A DNA stretch of 64,000 nucleotides. It comes from Cricetomys ansorgei (taxonomy: Eukaryota; Chordata; Mammalia; Rodentia; Nesomyidae). The DNA lies in the NCBI GenBank assembly GCA_026225945.1, contig JAMJFZ010001074.1:2769001-2833000 (forward strand), read 5' to 3'. Shown here piece after piece: positions 1-12,255 of this stretch; within the stretch, counting starts at the first letter, position 1, and the number at the start of each line of letters is the position of its first letter. A model generated the notes under the pieces. The model did no database searches and was not told where the DNA came from. It saw only the letters and a list, made by a program, of their open reading frames with translations. A program made the position numbers and the translations under genes.

Positions 1-699
1 AACTTTAGAGATAGTTTAGAGGTCCCAGCTATTCATATAATAGCTAGGCAAGGCATAGACTCTTCAACGAGGCTTCCGTCATAGGTCATACCTCTCAGAA
101 GCGTCCCTTTCTGTACATCGCACTGTGGACAACAGAATTGTTTCCTAAAGACCCCACTCACTTCTCTGCAATGGCTTTCACCTTTTGTTTACCGTCTGGA
201 TCACCATTTACTCGTTTAAGCCTATTCCCAAACCTGCTCCTCTCAGAAGAGCTGCAGTCTCCCTAAGCCTCACCCGAGTCCTTGGATCTGTGTCTTCTAT
301 GCCCTTCATCTCCTGATATCTCATGCTTTTTCTCTTTTCTGCTGAATGGCAAACACAGCAACATTGCTTCTGAACATTTCTTCTGCCGTTGGAGAGTTGA
401 GATGTTCAAATGTTTGTGAGTTTGTTTGTGTGCTTTCTGTGCTACCATATCTGGAGTCGTTTAGTTTTTAGGGATACAAACAAAACATTGTAAATTAAAA
501 AGAGTAAATATTTTCCATTCTTCTAAGTTGTGTTTGCTGTTGGATTTGTTGCCTAGAATTTAAAATGTATTTTTAGAAATAAATTTACACAATAAAAGAG
601 TAAAATGAGAAAAATAACAAAATATGAAATCAACCAGTTCTGCTTAGTATTCTTTTAGTCTGAAATTTTTTCTCATCTAACAAATCTGAATGTGTATGT

Positions 700-703
<4 letters not shown>
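1..703. other. Unique AT-rich DNA, nothing recognised
   Basis: I see no repeat family, RNA gene or convincing exon here. Open frames are short (about 60 codons) and show no familiar motif. The stretch from about 480 to 700 is strongly AT-rich and leads into the TA microsatellite. Confidence 0.5.
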
Positions 704-750
<47 letters not shown>

Positions 751-788
751 GTGTGTGTATATATATTTAAACATATATATATATATAC
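704..788. repeat. (TA)n microsatellite with an internal TG run
   Basis: Alternating TA runs from 704 to about 746, then a short TG block (about 748-758), then further TATA blocks to about 788. This is a simple sequence repeat. The short Y/I-rich reading frame crossing it is an artefact of the repeat. Confidence 0.95.
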
Positions 789-2454
789 TTAAATTGTAGT
801 TAATTTCCTCATAAGAAGCTAAAGATATGGATAAGGAGACTGGCATCTGTTTGGCTAAACTAAGCTGACAGTTCTGGTCTGCTCCCCAAATCTGAAAGGC
901 CACAGAGAGACAGAAAACAGCTCCCCTTGCAGCGCAGACCGTGAGTGAGTTTGCCAAGCTGCATGCTGACAGCTAGCTCCAGTGGCTTTGCAAGCAGTCC
1001 AAACTTGGAACCTTCTGGGCTCAGCTTTATTCTTAGTCTTTTCACACTTCGATGCCATGTTTTAGAATAATTCAAAATATAATACTGAGGAAGAGCAATA
1101 TGGTCCATATCATGGCTCATTGGGAAAAAGCATCTCCCAAATGACATAGGGGTGCCATTTGTTTTCATTCCATTTCTCCCCAAGGCACAACAACAGATGC
1201 TCCAGAGACATTAAATAGAATCCTAGGATTTATGGCCACTGTTCTATCAATCTAAATTGGCTTTTATTTAAATGTTTAAATCAAGAATTACAAACTTCTA
1301 GACCTGAGAGAAAAGAAGGTAGTCTGTATTGTTCACATTTTAGGTGCAGAGTTTCTGATGTGAAAAAGAAGTGTCTAGCGTGGCCAATGGCTGCTGGTGA
1401 TAATAGTTAACAAGATCCTAATGTAGAAAAGTATCCGTCAAGTCAAACAAGAATTACAGGGAAATGAAGCAATTCTTTATTAACAGCTAAGTGCCAATAA
1501 AAATGAAAAATCAAGAGAAAAATGAATCGAAAGGAAATTGCATGCCTACAAAACCCACTGGGACAAATGGGCTATCTGCTAAATCATACTGTCGCTTCTT
1601 CATACCCAGCTCTTTATTATGAATGAAAAATGGTCCAATTATACTAAAACCTGCCTTGGAAAGCCTTGATGCCCATGATGCTTATTTTTTTTGCAGTCCT
1701 TTTCCAAAGTTAGGGTGAGTTTCTGCTGTTCTCACCTTGCCTTGGACTAAAAGACATTGTCCCTGAAGCACCTGGACTCCCTTGAAATGGCTGTGATCAA
1801 TTACACACATAGTCAGGAACAAGGGGCATGGCAGGAGATGAGAAAATGGAGGTATTTCTTCCCTGAATGTTGTCTGCTTATCTTGCCACAGGGCTGGTTT
1901 TGAGTGTGTGAATGAGGGAGATGATTTTGCTTAAGAGGTTGCCCAGGTTACTGTTATGTAGAGATAGTGCCTGTGCTGAGGGCATCCTTAGGAAGGTGGC
2001 AGAACTAACCGACAAGTTAAGAAAAAATGTGCTAATGGAACACATTTTGTGCCCCGTACTGATAAGAGAAACGTTAAGTGACATTTTTAAGAATATAATG
2101 CTAGAAAATGTAGAATTCATAGAACGGCTGAGGATTAGCAAAATGACTTGACTGTCCCAAGTTTTAAATACTACTCAGAACAGAATCATAGCTAAAACTC
2201 ATGTATTAAATGCATACAGAGCTACTTATCTACATTACACTGTTAAATATGACCTACCTTGTACATACATGTGCTATACAGTGGAGAAAACCTTATGCCA
2301 AGTTTCTAGAAAATAATATATATATTGACTAAAAAGATAGAGACTGAATATTATTTCATTTGGTTATTAAATGTCAAAATTGTCATGTGTAGATGAAACT
2401 TTAGCTTCATGATCTTGTTATAGTGTAAAATCAATTTTGTTGACTAAAGTTTCA
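789..2454. other. Unique DNA, no recognised feature
   Basis: No SINE, LINE or LTR signature was recognised. Around 1880-2150 there are overlapping open frames of about 80-87 codons on both strands, the plus one starting at 1912. Frames open on both strands at this length occur by chance and neither resembles a family I know. Confidence 0.4.
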
Positions 2455-2458
2455 ATGG

Positions 2459-2491
2459 GGAGAGAGAGAGAGAGAGAAAGAGAGAGAAAGG
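2459..2491. repeat. (GA)n microsatellite
   Basis: An almost pure AG/GA run with two AAAG interruptions; the plus strand is entirely purine. Confidence 0.9.
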
Positions 2492-2525
2492 GAATACCAG
2501 TTTATTTGACACTAAACTTCTAGAC

Positions 2526-2528
<3 letters not shown>

Positions 2529-2585
<57 letters not shown>
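2529..2585. repeat. (TA)n microsatellite
   Basis: An uninterrupted run of about 28 TA units, self-complementary and therefore able to form cruciforms. It lies about 40 bp after the GA run. Confidence 0.96.
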
Positions 2586-2586
<1 letters not shown>

Positions 2587-2869
2587 CTGTCTACAACTTA
2601 TACTTACATTCTATATGACCCATGTGCCAAATAGATGCTGTCACTCTTCCGTGATTCAATATGTTGTGTTTCTTTGAGACCAGGAAGCTCCTGGCTCATT
2701 TAACATGGGCTCAAAATAAAACCAATTTTCAGTCATCCTTTAGTCTAAAGTGTGAAGAACAATATGTACTCTGCCCTAAATCTCCTTTTCATTTATTTAT
2801 GAAGGTATCATATCTATTTTTGGAAAATGTAGATCTACTCTCCACTTTAACATGTTCCCTTAGTGTCAT

Positions 2870-3015
2870 AGGCTGTTCTATGCTGATGAGCTCATGGTTT
2901 GAAGTCAGACAAGGTTGACTTAGTGCCTCCCTTGGACACTTCAGAGAGCCAAGTGACTAAGGGGAAAGGTGAAGCCTTCCTGAGTCTCAGCTGCCAGATA
3001 TGGCAGACAAACTGA
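2870..3015 (+). repeat. Possible MIR SINE fragment
   Basis: The order of segments resembles MIR: a 'tggtttgaagtcagac' segment, then 'aagtgactaagggg', then a 'cctgagtctcagctgcc' segment like the MIR 'cctcagtttcc' region, then 'aaactgatgat'. Divergence is high and the match is from memory, so this is only a possible call. Confidence 0.4.
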
Positions 3016-3959
3016 TGATTCTCTGAGCATTTAGCTTTTGAAAATGTTGCAGTGAGAGCTCTTTATAGCACAGCCCTTAGTACAATAGCCGAAGCACAGG
3101 AGGGTTATTATTAGTGAAAATAATTATATATAACTATAGTCATCTATTTTATCACATCGTAATCTCCCAATTAATAAAGAAAAGAAGCAAAACCCTTTCT
3201 TCCAATATTCATTACAACATTATATTAGCTAGATGACATCTTCCAAAGATAATTAATTGCCGATGATTTGATTTAAAACTTCTAGTTCTTCATAGGTAGT
3301 AATGGCGATGAAAGTTAGAGCTGTTTCTTTATTCTTACTCTTTTTCATTGTAATAAAAACCAAAGAGCACACTGAACATGTTATCCAGGAGGAAATGTTC
3401 TGCCTTCTCGGTGGCTAGGGAAGTATTACTTTCCCCTTAAAACTAATTATATAGTTTCATTTCCTTTCATCTTCTATTGAAAGATTTATAAGATAAGGAG
3501 AATATTGTCTACCAAGGAAAATATTAGCTAGGAGACTGAAGAGTGTTCTAAAAAACTCAGTTCTCTCTCCTCTCTCTATTTCCATTATGTCCAAATAATT
3601 GAATACATGTTTTGATATAGGTTATTTTAAAAAATGAATGTTCACTATAATGATTTGCTTCTTGAATTTCAAGTATACTAGATAAAAACAAAAGAAGACT
3701 TCTTAAGATGAAAAGATCTTTAATATTGTAAAGACATATTGCCCAGTACTTACCAGTTGCCACTGAAATGTGAAGATTTGTCTTTGCATTGGTTCTAAAA
3801 ACATAAACTTGTGTCATGGCACGTGCTTGTCATCCCAGAAGTCATGCAAGTGAATTACAGCATGCTTCTTACTAGATGATTTTGTAATCTCCCTAAATGT
3901 TCATTAGACAATCTGTGAATTAAAAATCATGGAGCAGATGCATATAGGATATTCAGCTT
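3016..3959. other. Unique DNA, no recognised feature
   Basis: AT-rich sequence without a repeat family I recognise. The open frame on the minus strand at 3557-3817 (86 codons) has no known motif. Confidence 0.45.
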
Positions 3960-4137
3960 AAAATCTTTACTATTGTGTGTGAGTGTGTGTACCATAGCAC
4001 ATAAGCACAGGTCAGGGGTCAACTTTGTGGAGCTGGTTCTCTCCTCCACTTTTATGTAGGTATCAGGGACCAAACTCACGTCATCAGGTTGCGTGGCAAG
4101 TGCCATTACCTCCTGAGGCATCTCCCTTGCCCCCATT
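3960..4137 (-). mobile_element. B3-like tRNA-derived SINE
   Basis: On the minus strand this begins with a SINE-type head (reverse complement of 'ggcatctcccttgcccc' at about 4120-4135). It continues through the reverse complements of 'accaaactcacgtcatcagg' and 'ctggttctctcctcc', which are characteristic of rodent B3/B2-superfamily SINEs. It ends in a TG-rich tail at about 3975-3990. It is diverged and flanked by unique DNA, with no clear target-site duplication. Confidence 0.75.
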
Positions 4138-7100
4138 TAGTTTTTGAGAGGAGAAATGACAACATTTGTGATAGCATGAGCGGGACATTACGCTAAATGA
4201 AATTAAGCAGGCACATAATTACTAGAGGCTGAGGTTAAGGAGACATGTTCAAAGTTCACAATGTTTCAAATAGACAGAATGCTATAACGGAAGCAATGGA
4301 TATATTAACAGGGTAGCTTAGATGTGGCTGTTTTATCTTTTGTGGGAAGCTTGATATCCAGTATATCAATGCAAATAGTAGCAGGTCTTTAAGAACCGGG
4401 TCCTAGTGGAAGGTTGCCAACTTCCCCTCACACTCTGGATCCCTGACTGGCCACTTGATCTCTCTCTGTCACATGCTTTTACCATGATGGTATTTGTCAT
4501 CTGAAGGTTGTCCTTGCCAGGTTGATACTGTATTGTTTGGACTTTCTACATCTAAAACTGTGGTCAAATACATCTCTTTTCTTTATAAAGTAGCCATACT
4601 TGAGTATTTTGTTATAATATCAAAGGATGGATGAACACAGTTAATTAGCTTTATTCCGTAATTTCACATTGGATACATCCACATCTATGCATACAGCGTA
4701 GTATCTTTTATAGTTTTCTGTATTCAATTAAATTAACCTCAAATTCTGAGAAGAGTAGAAAACAGGGTATGGATTTACAATATACAGATTTACAAATATA
4801 AAGCACCATCTGTGTGGGCACCTACGATGGGTTAAAACAGCGGACAGTGCCCAACCACTGGTCAATGATGGTAAAATGATTTCTAACTGCTGAGTTTTGC
4901 TTGAGTTTCTCTATGTAGCTAAATCTCTCTGATCTCCATGATTCAACTTTATTGTTCTCCTCCTAGTTGATGTCAGTGTTAATGTCTAGCTGTACTCTAC
5001 AAACTTTTTGACCTTGAATTTATTGAGTCAGTGCTATTTCCTCATTAGAAGTCAATTCCTTTCCAAAGGACTTGCCATGGAAGCTTAACTCTTTGTGTGC
5101 TAGCGATACCACTGAGCTTGCTGAAGCGGTCTCAATCATCGGGCTACAGGGAAGCTATGGAATATGTTTTCCAATGCTAGATCAGATAGGAGCTGATAAA
5201 GACATCTGCAAAAGTGGCTATGTCCACCTAGGGAAGTGTAGCTTTTCTGGAATTTGTGGACTGACATTGGCAGAATGAAAGCCTTTTATTTAAGAATAAA
5301 TAAGGATGTTGTGTTAATAGCTAAGTGAGTAGGTTTGCCATAAACTTTCAGAACCTAGGCATGGCTGGTTGACACAGCCACTGCTCCAGACAGAAGGGAA
5401 AACACTACATAGTTCCTAGTCTTCTACCCTTGCTTCCACTTTTGCTACATACTGTGTGGACAAAGATCTTCACATTACCTGGAAGGAAGCACAGCTTTCC
5501 TATCGGTATTCAGGGCCCTGTGCACTTAAATGCGCCTCCACAAGTCAAATTCCATGCAGATCAGATGTATCTTCTTACATTGTTTAGTGACAAGGTAGAA
5601 GAAATTCTTTGCAGTGAGTTTCACTGAGCAACTTAGGGTGAATAGCTTCGCGTTTCTCTTTGTCAAAGCTTGTGGGGGGAAGCCTTAATAAAATTCACAT
5701 TCCTAAGACCTGTGGTTGCCTGTGAAACTATTTCACCCAACAATGAAATATTTGGATTGGCTAACATGGGCTACCAGCTGGCTAAACACTGGTGAGGCCG
5801 AATGTATTGTAATGTCATCGTTAGTAGAAGCTGGCAGACAGTTCATGATTCCACTAGGACAGGACTGTGCCCACAAAAAATGGGAACTCGTCTAAGAGGG
5901 AGGATGACACCCCAAGCCTTCACTATTTATAAAGCGACGTGCAATTGCAAACGGATTTCCTAAGCAGTTGTTTTCCTTCAAGAGTTCAGTTGCATACCCA
6001 GCGCCATAATAACCCGTTAGAAAAGTGAAATCCTCCTCTGTGGAAACAATGGTGGTTTGTTAGGGGTCTCAGACCAAATTCCCCGAGAGACCACCTCGTT
6101 GTTATTGTTTAGGTCATACTGAGCTGGGGCTCAGGGAGTGCGTTCTGAGCGGCAGTCTGTGCTCTTTTTCCATGCTAGCTGTCTCCCATGACGAGCCTTT
6201 CAGGGCATAAAAAATAAAAAAGTGTACATTGGAAACTCATTGTTTGTTTTTCCTGGAGTTCTCTATAAAATGTCAGTATTTTCTGAAGGAGTTCTCCTTG
6301 AATTGAACTCCCGAGGTTGGAGAGTTCTTAGGTCGATTTAGCAGTTTGAAAGGCTGGAGCATTTCCAATAAAGCAAGGATTTACAGTTCATAAATATAAT
6401 GACAAAAGTGGGGAGGATACAATCTTGTATTTGAAACACTGGTAGAACAAAGGCACTTTTCATAGAGCGCGCAAGCCCTGCCATTTCCTCTAGACAGCGG
6501 TCTACCCTGAGCACATGAAGTGGCTTTTTATTGCCTTTTGTTTAAGAAGATCTCCTTCCCTGCTCTATGGGAATCCACTTCCTCCTGAAAGGGCCACAAA
6601 TGTACACGGGGACATTTAAGCAGTGACAAGCATAAAGCAATGTCCTGGAAAAGCTGTTGAGAGTTGGATCACATAGCTTTCTTTCTGTTTTGTCCCATGT
6701 CTGGGCTCAACTTCCAGGGCGTTACCGTGGGGTGCTGGTACTCACGCAGATGGTTGGCTGCAATCTTTCTTGGATATGGCCGCTTGTGACCTGCTTATTA
6801 ATTGATACTGAATTATCTGCTATGTCTAACTGGGGGAAGGAAAACGTGCCGTGCGTTGGCCTTTTGCAGTGTTAAGGAGAACAATAAGGAAGTTATGCCG
6901 TAGTGGGACTTGGTAGATGATAGAGTGATATGAATAACTGAATAACTAACTCCATAGAGAAAAAGAACCAAGTTGAAAATAGTTGTGAATTCACAAATCA
7001 GGGTAAAAAAAAATCTGTAGACTTTCTTCCAATGTAGTTGTGAATTGAGTTGACTCAATATCCAAACTTAAGATGAATGTTGGCGTTTACCCCAAGGTTA

Positions 7101-8098
7101 AAGAAGGGACGACCTTCCAACCTTGCTTCTTTTATCCAAATTCTTAGACGGCAGAATGCTATTCTCATTCTGATCTGCCAAACCACATCTATAATAACTC
7201 CTAACCTAGAGGGAGTTCATTCTCTACCCAAGCCCTTTGATGTAGGGATTTGGTCACAATTAAGAATAACCAATACTGTAGAAAAGAGCAGTGAATCAGA
7301 GGAACCAGGCTCTGCTTTAGGATTCATGACTAACAGCAACTTTCTATTCAAAATGGAGGTCCCTGAGAATGAGAGGGGGTGCTCCATAGGTTTAGTCTCA
7401 TCCAACAGGAATGAGCCAGCTCTGTTCTGAGGAAACTCAATTCTGTGCTCACTACTTCATTCACTGTGCATTTGGGTCAAATATTATTTTAAAGAAATTG
7501 CAAAAACTAAAGTAGGATGGGTTGTTCCTTTAAATTAGTATTTTTTTTTTGAAAAGTCAGCCACAATATGAGAAGAAAAAATGTATTGAGGAAGGGTTAA
7601 GGAATATTGCACACTCTGATGGTATAGTTAGGCAGACCTTTGTCCTGCATATTTAGAATCTGACCTGCAACATAAAGGTCTGATACTTGGAATATTCAAT
7701 TCTGTGTTAACTTTTTGCAGTTCTGGAAATGAAAATAAAAGGACTCTCGGTTCTTCTCCTTCTTAATTTGATGACCTTTTGTCTAATTTTGTGGTTTAGC
7801 CTTGAGTTTTCTACCCTATTGTTGTTTATGAGATTGGAAGGAATTAAGATACCTTTTGTGGAGCCCCTGCTACCGTGCTGGCAACTGTGGTCATGGTTCA
7901 TGGGGCCTAAGCACCCTCAGCCATCTGTTCGTTCTCCTGGCCGCAGCTCTGGGTTAAGCAACAGGAGCCCAGTCATTAGCAAACACCTTCTGTTGGCTTT
8001 CAGACCGTGTCCGTGTTCAAGAACCTTCAGTTGAAGGTTTGAGGTCAGATAAGCTACTTCACTTCTAAATGTTTGATGTAAAAAAATCAAATAATAGG
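4138..8098. other. Long unique stretch, no recognised gene or repeat
   Basis: About 4 kb without a recognisable young repeat. There is a short poly-T at about 7542-7551. Several open frames of 60-117 codons occur; the longest is at 7077-7430 on the plus strand. None shows a known domain, a signal peptide with a supporting context, or a plausible splice structure. The segment 5640-6650 has mixed base composition and could hold conserved non-coding DNA, but nothing in the sequence alone proves it. Confidence 0.45.
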
Positions 8099-8460
8099 GC
8101 CGGGAAGACGGCTCAGCAGGTGAAATGCTTGTGGCATAAATGTGAGGACCAGAGTTGGGATCCCCACAACTCAGGTAAAAAGCTAGTTGAGTGTAACGGT
8201 CCATTGGCAATCCCCGCCTCGGGAGAGTTGGAGACAGGGAGGATCTGGAGTACGCTGGCAGCCAGTCTAGCTGAAAGGTCGAGTTTTGGGTTTAGGGAAA
8301 GACTCTCAGTATGTCAGGTGGAGACTCATTGAGAAACACACCCAGTGCCAGCTTTGTGTCTCCCAAAGCGTTTCTATTTGTGTGCGTGTGTACACCAGCA
8401 CACACATGCAAACACTTGCACGTGAATAATATACATGACATGTGCATACGTACGCAAAAA
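8099..8460 (+). mobile_element. B4 SINE (ID-like head fused to B1-like body)
   Basis: The head 'gccgggaagacggctcagca' (8100-8119) and 'gaccagagttgggatcccca' (about 8147-8166) are tRNA/ID-like. They are followed by a B1-like middle ('aggatctggagtacgctggc', about 8240-8259). The downstream part resembles 'gagaccctgtctcaa', and a CA/TG-rich tail runs to about 8455. This order is typical of B4. The copy is well diverged and probably inactive. Confidence 0.82.
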
Positions 8461-8674
8461 ATTTTAGTTAATAGATGCTGTCATGTAAGTACTATAAATG
8501 CGTTAATTAAATAACACTAATTCAAATTCCATGGGCAGGTTTATGCGGAACATGACTTTTGTTGTAAAGAAAGTTCTAGCACAGGAGAATTCATGTAGGT
8601 TTTCTGTCTTCATTATTTTTCTAATTTTTGGAACAAAATACCTGGTGAGAAGCAAAGTAACTGAAGAGGAGCAG

Positions 8675-8689
8675 CCCCCCCACCCCCCC
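8675..8689. repeat. C7-A-C7 homopolymer pair
   Basis: Seven Cs (8675-8681), one A, then seven Cs (8683-8689). The minus strand is G-rich here. It lies at the edge of the URR1-like fragment. Confidence 0.9.
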
Positions 8690-8905
8690 ACGCTCGGGAT
8701 ATGGTAGCAGGAGTGAGGCTGCTACTCGTTTCTCTACATCCAGGAAGCACAGAAGGGACTGAGAGAAGAGCAGAGCTGTACATCTCGAGATCCATTTTCC
8801 CCAGCTAGGCCCCACTTCCCTACAGTGCACCACGGGTTAGGGACCAAAGAGTTGAACAAATAAGCCTATGGGAGATGTTTCACATTCAAGTCATAATACC
8901 GTGGC
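8690..8905 (-). mobile_element. URR1-like hAT MITE, partial
   Basis: The segment 'gggaccaaagagttgaacaa' followed by 'agcctatgggagatgtttca' and 'cattcaag' (about 8837-8900) matches my memory of the terminal part of a common rodent non-autonomous hAT repeat (URR1 type), in minus orientation. The part before about 8800 is much more diverged and the left boundary is uncertain. Confidence 0.5.
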
Positions 8906-8942
8906 AAGCTTTTTTGTAACAAAGCAATAAGGTGATCGGATT

Positions 8943-9195
8943 AGTTGCTGTATGTGACGGTGATGAAACACAATGATCAAAAATGATTTACGGAAGACAA
9001 AGTTTATTTTGGCTCATAGTTACAAAGGCATAAGAGTCCGCCATGGCAGGGTGCAGTGGAATATCTGAATTAGATGTCGTATAGTTGTATACTATGTCTT
9101 TTTTTTTATGCTTTCTGTGTTGCATTGGGGGAAGGGCGCTCTGCAGCTTGCTTCCCTCTGTCAGATTTGCTTCCTGCACCTCCTCACATCTCTGT
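8943..9195 (-). mobile_element. URR1-like hAT MITE, second partial copy
   Basis: The run 'tgatgaaacacaatgatcaa', then 'aagtttattttggctcatag' and 'ataagagtccgccatggcag' (8960-9052), resembles the opposite terminal part of the same rodent repeat. The downstream segment to about 9195 is diverged. This piece follows the 8690-8905 piece in the same orientation. Confidence 0.6.
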
Positions 9196-9360
9196 GCTGA
9201 AAACAACGGATGGAGCCTTCTAAGGCCATCATGTAGAAGGCCATTTGTTTATCCTAGTGCTAAGGAAGGATGCTGTAGCCTTTGCAGCCTTCTGCAGCTA
9301 GAACCCAGGGAAGACTTTGATTCCCCCAGCTTTGACACCCACCTTGAGAGGTGACACTGG

Positions 9361-9594
9361 CAGGCTCTCTCTCTCTCTCATAGGTACATACACACAGTAC
9401 ATAACATTATACAGACTGAGAGCAGGTCACACTTACTTATTTAGGGATACATATATATGTTTAGGAATAAATATATATATACATATATATACACACATAA
9501 TATATATTATATATAATATTATAATATGTGTTACATTATTATAATATATATAATATTATACATAATATATAATATATATGTATACACCCATATA
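9361..9594. repeat. Short TC run followed by AT-rich TATA/TAATA repeat
   Basis: A TCTC run at about 9365-9380, then TA-rich degenerate repeat from about 9450 to 9594 made of 'atatat', 'taatat' and 'attata' blocks. The AT block directly abuts a rodent L1 3' end. Confidence 0.85.
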
Positions 9595-9725
9595 TGTAAC
9601 AACTATTAATCAAAAGGAGGACATAAATTTTAAGAGAAAAATGGGTCAGTACATGGGAGGATTTAGAAGAAGGGAAAGGAAGGGGGAAATTTTTATAGTG
9701 TTAAACCATAAAAGGTTATTAGAAA
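9595..9725 (+). mobile_element. Rodent L1 3' end fragment
   Basis: 'aacaactattaatcaaaagg', 'ggacataaattttaagagaa' and 'tgggaggatttagaagaagg' followed by A/G-rich sequence match the terminal 3' UTR of old rodent L1 (Lx type). It is preceded by AT simple repeat, as is common for such fragments. No coding sequence remains. Confidence 0.65.
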
Positions 9726-9839
9726 ATAAATGGATAAATAAATGTAAAAATTTGAATCCTCCTATCAAAAATACTTACGGTTAGATGACTCCAGCAGTGA
9801 GTTCTATTAAACAGTTAATAAAAACTATTCTTTATAAAA

Positions 9840-10560
9840 TAATTCAGAAGGTTTATTTTGTGTGACTAGATTCACTTTGATATTATAACCAGACAAAAGC
9901 AATACAAGGAAAGAAAAACTACAGCCTTATCTTTCTGGACAATAAAATGAGGGCTAGAAAGGAAATAAAACAAAAAGCATTAATGACATTATGGCAAATC
10001 AAATCTTGGTATATATAAACTATATTACCAGCAGATATTTAAGCCAAGAATGTAGAAGTAGGTGTTTATAATAGTACATATGTTAATTTAATTGTTATCT
10101 CTATCTCTGTATATGATTTCAATTGATATGGAAAAAGATTTGACAGAACTCAGCATCTATTCAAGATAACTTTTTTTTTTTTGCAAATTACATTAGAAGG
10201 GAAGTTAATCTAATAGGAAAAAAAATTAAAACAAAGAACCTTCAACTATTTTTATTCAATGACAAAATCCTAGGAGCATTATATCTAAGATCAGCAGAGC
10301 AAGCATATGAGCTGAAACCAAATGTGACCAGTCTTGCACCAGTAGGTCCTTGGGACATTCACTAAAAAACAAACAGGTTGTAAAAATATTGAATTTGCAA
10401 AAGAAATGACACTAATTTTACTCACAGATAATAAGTAAAGAAACCATAAATAAATAAATTAATTCAAGTCAGTTGAAACAGGCGATGTTAAAGGTCAGAG
10501 AATATAAAGCCAATATGCAAAATTCAATTATATGTCTATATGTCTATATTATGACATAAT
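9840..10560 (+). mobile_element. Decayed L1M fragment (ORF2 region)
   Basis: Order and content follow mammalian L1 ORF2: 'ccagacaaaagcaatacaag' (9891), 'gatatggaaaaagatttgac' (10124), a segment resembling 'ccctaagatcagg' (about 10280-10300), 'ttactcacagataat' (about 10418-10432) and 'tataaagccaatatgcaaaa' (10503). Many indels and stops make it non-coding. It probably continues in the block at 12300-13300 after intervening insertions. Confidence 0.7.
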
Positions 10561-10770
10561 TTGTTTTTATTTTATGTGTATGAGTGAGTGCCTGCATGTA
10601 TATATGCATATCACACGCATCCCTGATGCCTACAGAGGCCAGAAGAGGACTTCCAATCCCCTGTAGTTACAGGCAGTTGTGAGATGCCATATGGGTGCTG
10701 GGAACCAAATCTGGGTCCTCTGCAAGGGCAATAAGTGTTCTTAACCTCTGAGCCACTTTTCTGGCCCTCA
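10561..10770 (-). mobile_element. B3 SINE
   Basis: The minus-strand head is the reverse complement of 'ctgagccacttttctggccc' (10748-10767). It is followed by the complement of 'gggtcctctgcaagggcaat' and 'gtgctgggaaccaaat'. The body contains the complement of 'agaggccagaagaggac', diagnostic for B2/B3. The tail at about 10575-10612 is TATG-rich. Confidence 0.88.
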
Positions 10771-11584
10771 CCTCTCTTTTCATCCAGCCGGCAAATAATT
10801 TAATGATGAAAGTTTTAAATGTCACATAAGCAGCGCTGAGCTCCAAAACCATGGTAGGTTTAACAATGACTTATGAATCAGCCTGCTGAAATATAAAATG
10901 CAATGATGAAATCAATTTTTGTTCATTCTGGTTTTGAGACCAGGTCCTTCTCTGTAGACCCAGACGATGTGAAAGTTGGTCTTTCAGTTTCAAGGCCCTC
11001 TATGATCTGTAGGTTTCAATCCTCCTTTTCTGATGAACAACCCAAGGTCCAGAGAAACCCTGCAGCACCTTGAGTGTTGAATGGGCCCAGATCCCAGATT
11101 CCGCTTTCGATGGTGCCATTTTTTGAAGTCCACGTACAATTCTCTTTACCGTGTTCGAGCTGTATAGCAAACAGTGACTTGCTTATTTTTCTGAAATGCG
11201 TAACAATGGGAAACTAGCACACACGTTTTTATTCAGCTACAAAGGTACATTTAGCTTCTTTAATCTTGCTTCTCTGGACTGTTTCCTCTGTTAAGGACAG
11301 TGACTCCCAAAGATCTTGCCATTGTAATCATCAGTTCTCAGGGAATCTGGCTGTATCGTGATTCTCTGTTGTGATTATCCTGCGTCTGCCTCTCTGTGCT
11401 GAAACAGACCTGTAGCAGCAACCACACATGAGGCAAAGATTTAAAAATGCAAATCACTTAAGAGGCACACCAAGCTTCTGAATCAGAAGACTATATTACT
11501 TTTTTGATACTAATTCTCATCAATTGGACATATAAAAACAAGGCACTCTCAAAAAAAAATCTCAGAAGTCAATTTTTACCAGTA
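10771..11584. other. Unique DNA, no recognised feature
   Basis: No repeat family or exon recognised. A short poly-A (about 11550-11558) lies near the downstream B4. Confidence 0.4.
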
Positions 11585-11850
11585 TGAGATTTTATTTATG
11601 TATTTTTGGCTATGTAAACATGTGTGATGTTGGTACTTATATGTATAATGCGTGCTCACATGTATATGTGTGCATGTGGGTCAGAAGTTGACATCAGCTG
11701 TCTCCCTGGATATTGAAGCAGGGTCTCCTGCCGAATTCTCTCTGACTCCCAAGCACCAGCTTTTGTATGAGTTCCGAGGATTTGAACTCTGGTCCTCATG
11801 CTTGCATAGCAGATTTTCTCTTGATGGATTGCCGAATTACCCTAGGCTGT
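11585..11850 (-). mobile_element. B4 SINE
   Basis: On the minus strand the body contains the complement of 'gcagggtctcctgccgaatt' and 'tgactcccaagcaccagctt'. This is followed by the complement of 'aggatttgaactctggtcct' and 'catgcttgcatagcag'. The TG-rich tail lies at about 11640-11680. These are the usual B4 landmarks. It is diverged, and the head is worn. Confidence 0.8.
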
Positions 11851-11978
11851 TATTTTTTTTTTCATGTGAAACTGATAAGCTGCTTCCAAAATATATATGG
11901 AAATGATAATGATAGTTGAACAACTAAAACAAATTTTAGAAAGAACAAAGAAGGAAATTTTATACTGTTCCTTTCTCT

Positions 11979-12142
11979 CTTTTTTTTTTGGGAGGGGGTA
12001 GTTTGAGTCAGGGTTTCTCTGTTGTAACTCTGGCTGTCCTGGAACTCACTCTGGAGACCAGGCTGGCCTGAAACTTACAGAGATCTGCCTGCCTCTGCTT
12101 TCCGAGTGCTGGGATTAAAGACATGCACCACCACCACCTGGC
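11979..12142 (-). mobile_element. B1 SINE (Alu-like)
   Basis: This is a near-complete B1 in minus orientation. The poly-T at 11980-11989 is the A-tail complement, then 'cagggtttctctgttgtaac', 'ctggctgtcctggaactcac', 'gagaccaggctggcctgaaa' and 'gtgctgggattaaagacatg' follow to the 'ggcc' end. It is only mildly diverged. The 'gttgtaactctggctg' variant differs from the mouse consensus as I recall it and is shared with the copy at 41560. Confidence 0.95.
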
Positions 12143-12241
12143 CGATTTCTTAAATATTGTTTCAAAGTTACAAAAATTAGGACAGTGCAAATTCACATAA
12201 AGATAATTTAGATCAATGTAAATTAATAGAGTGCAAATAAA

Positions 12242-12255
12242 ATGTGTGTTTGTGT

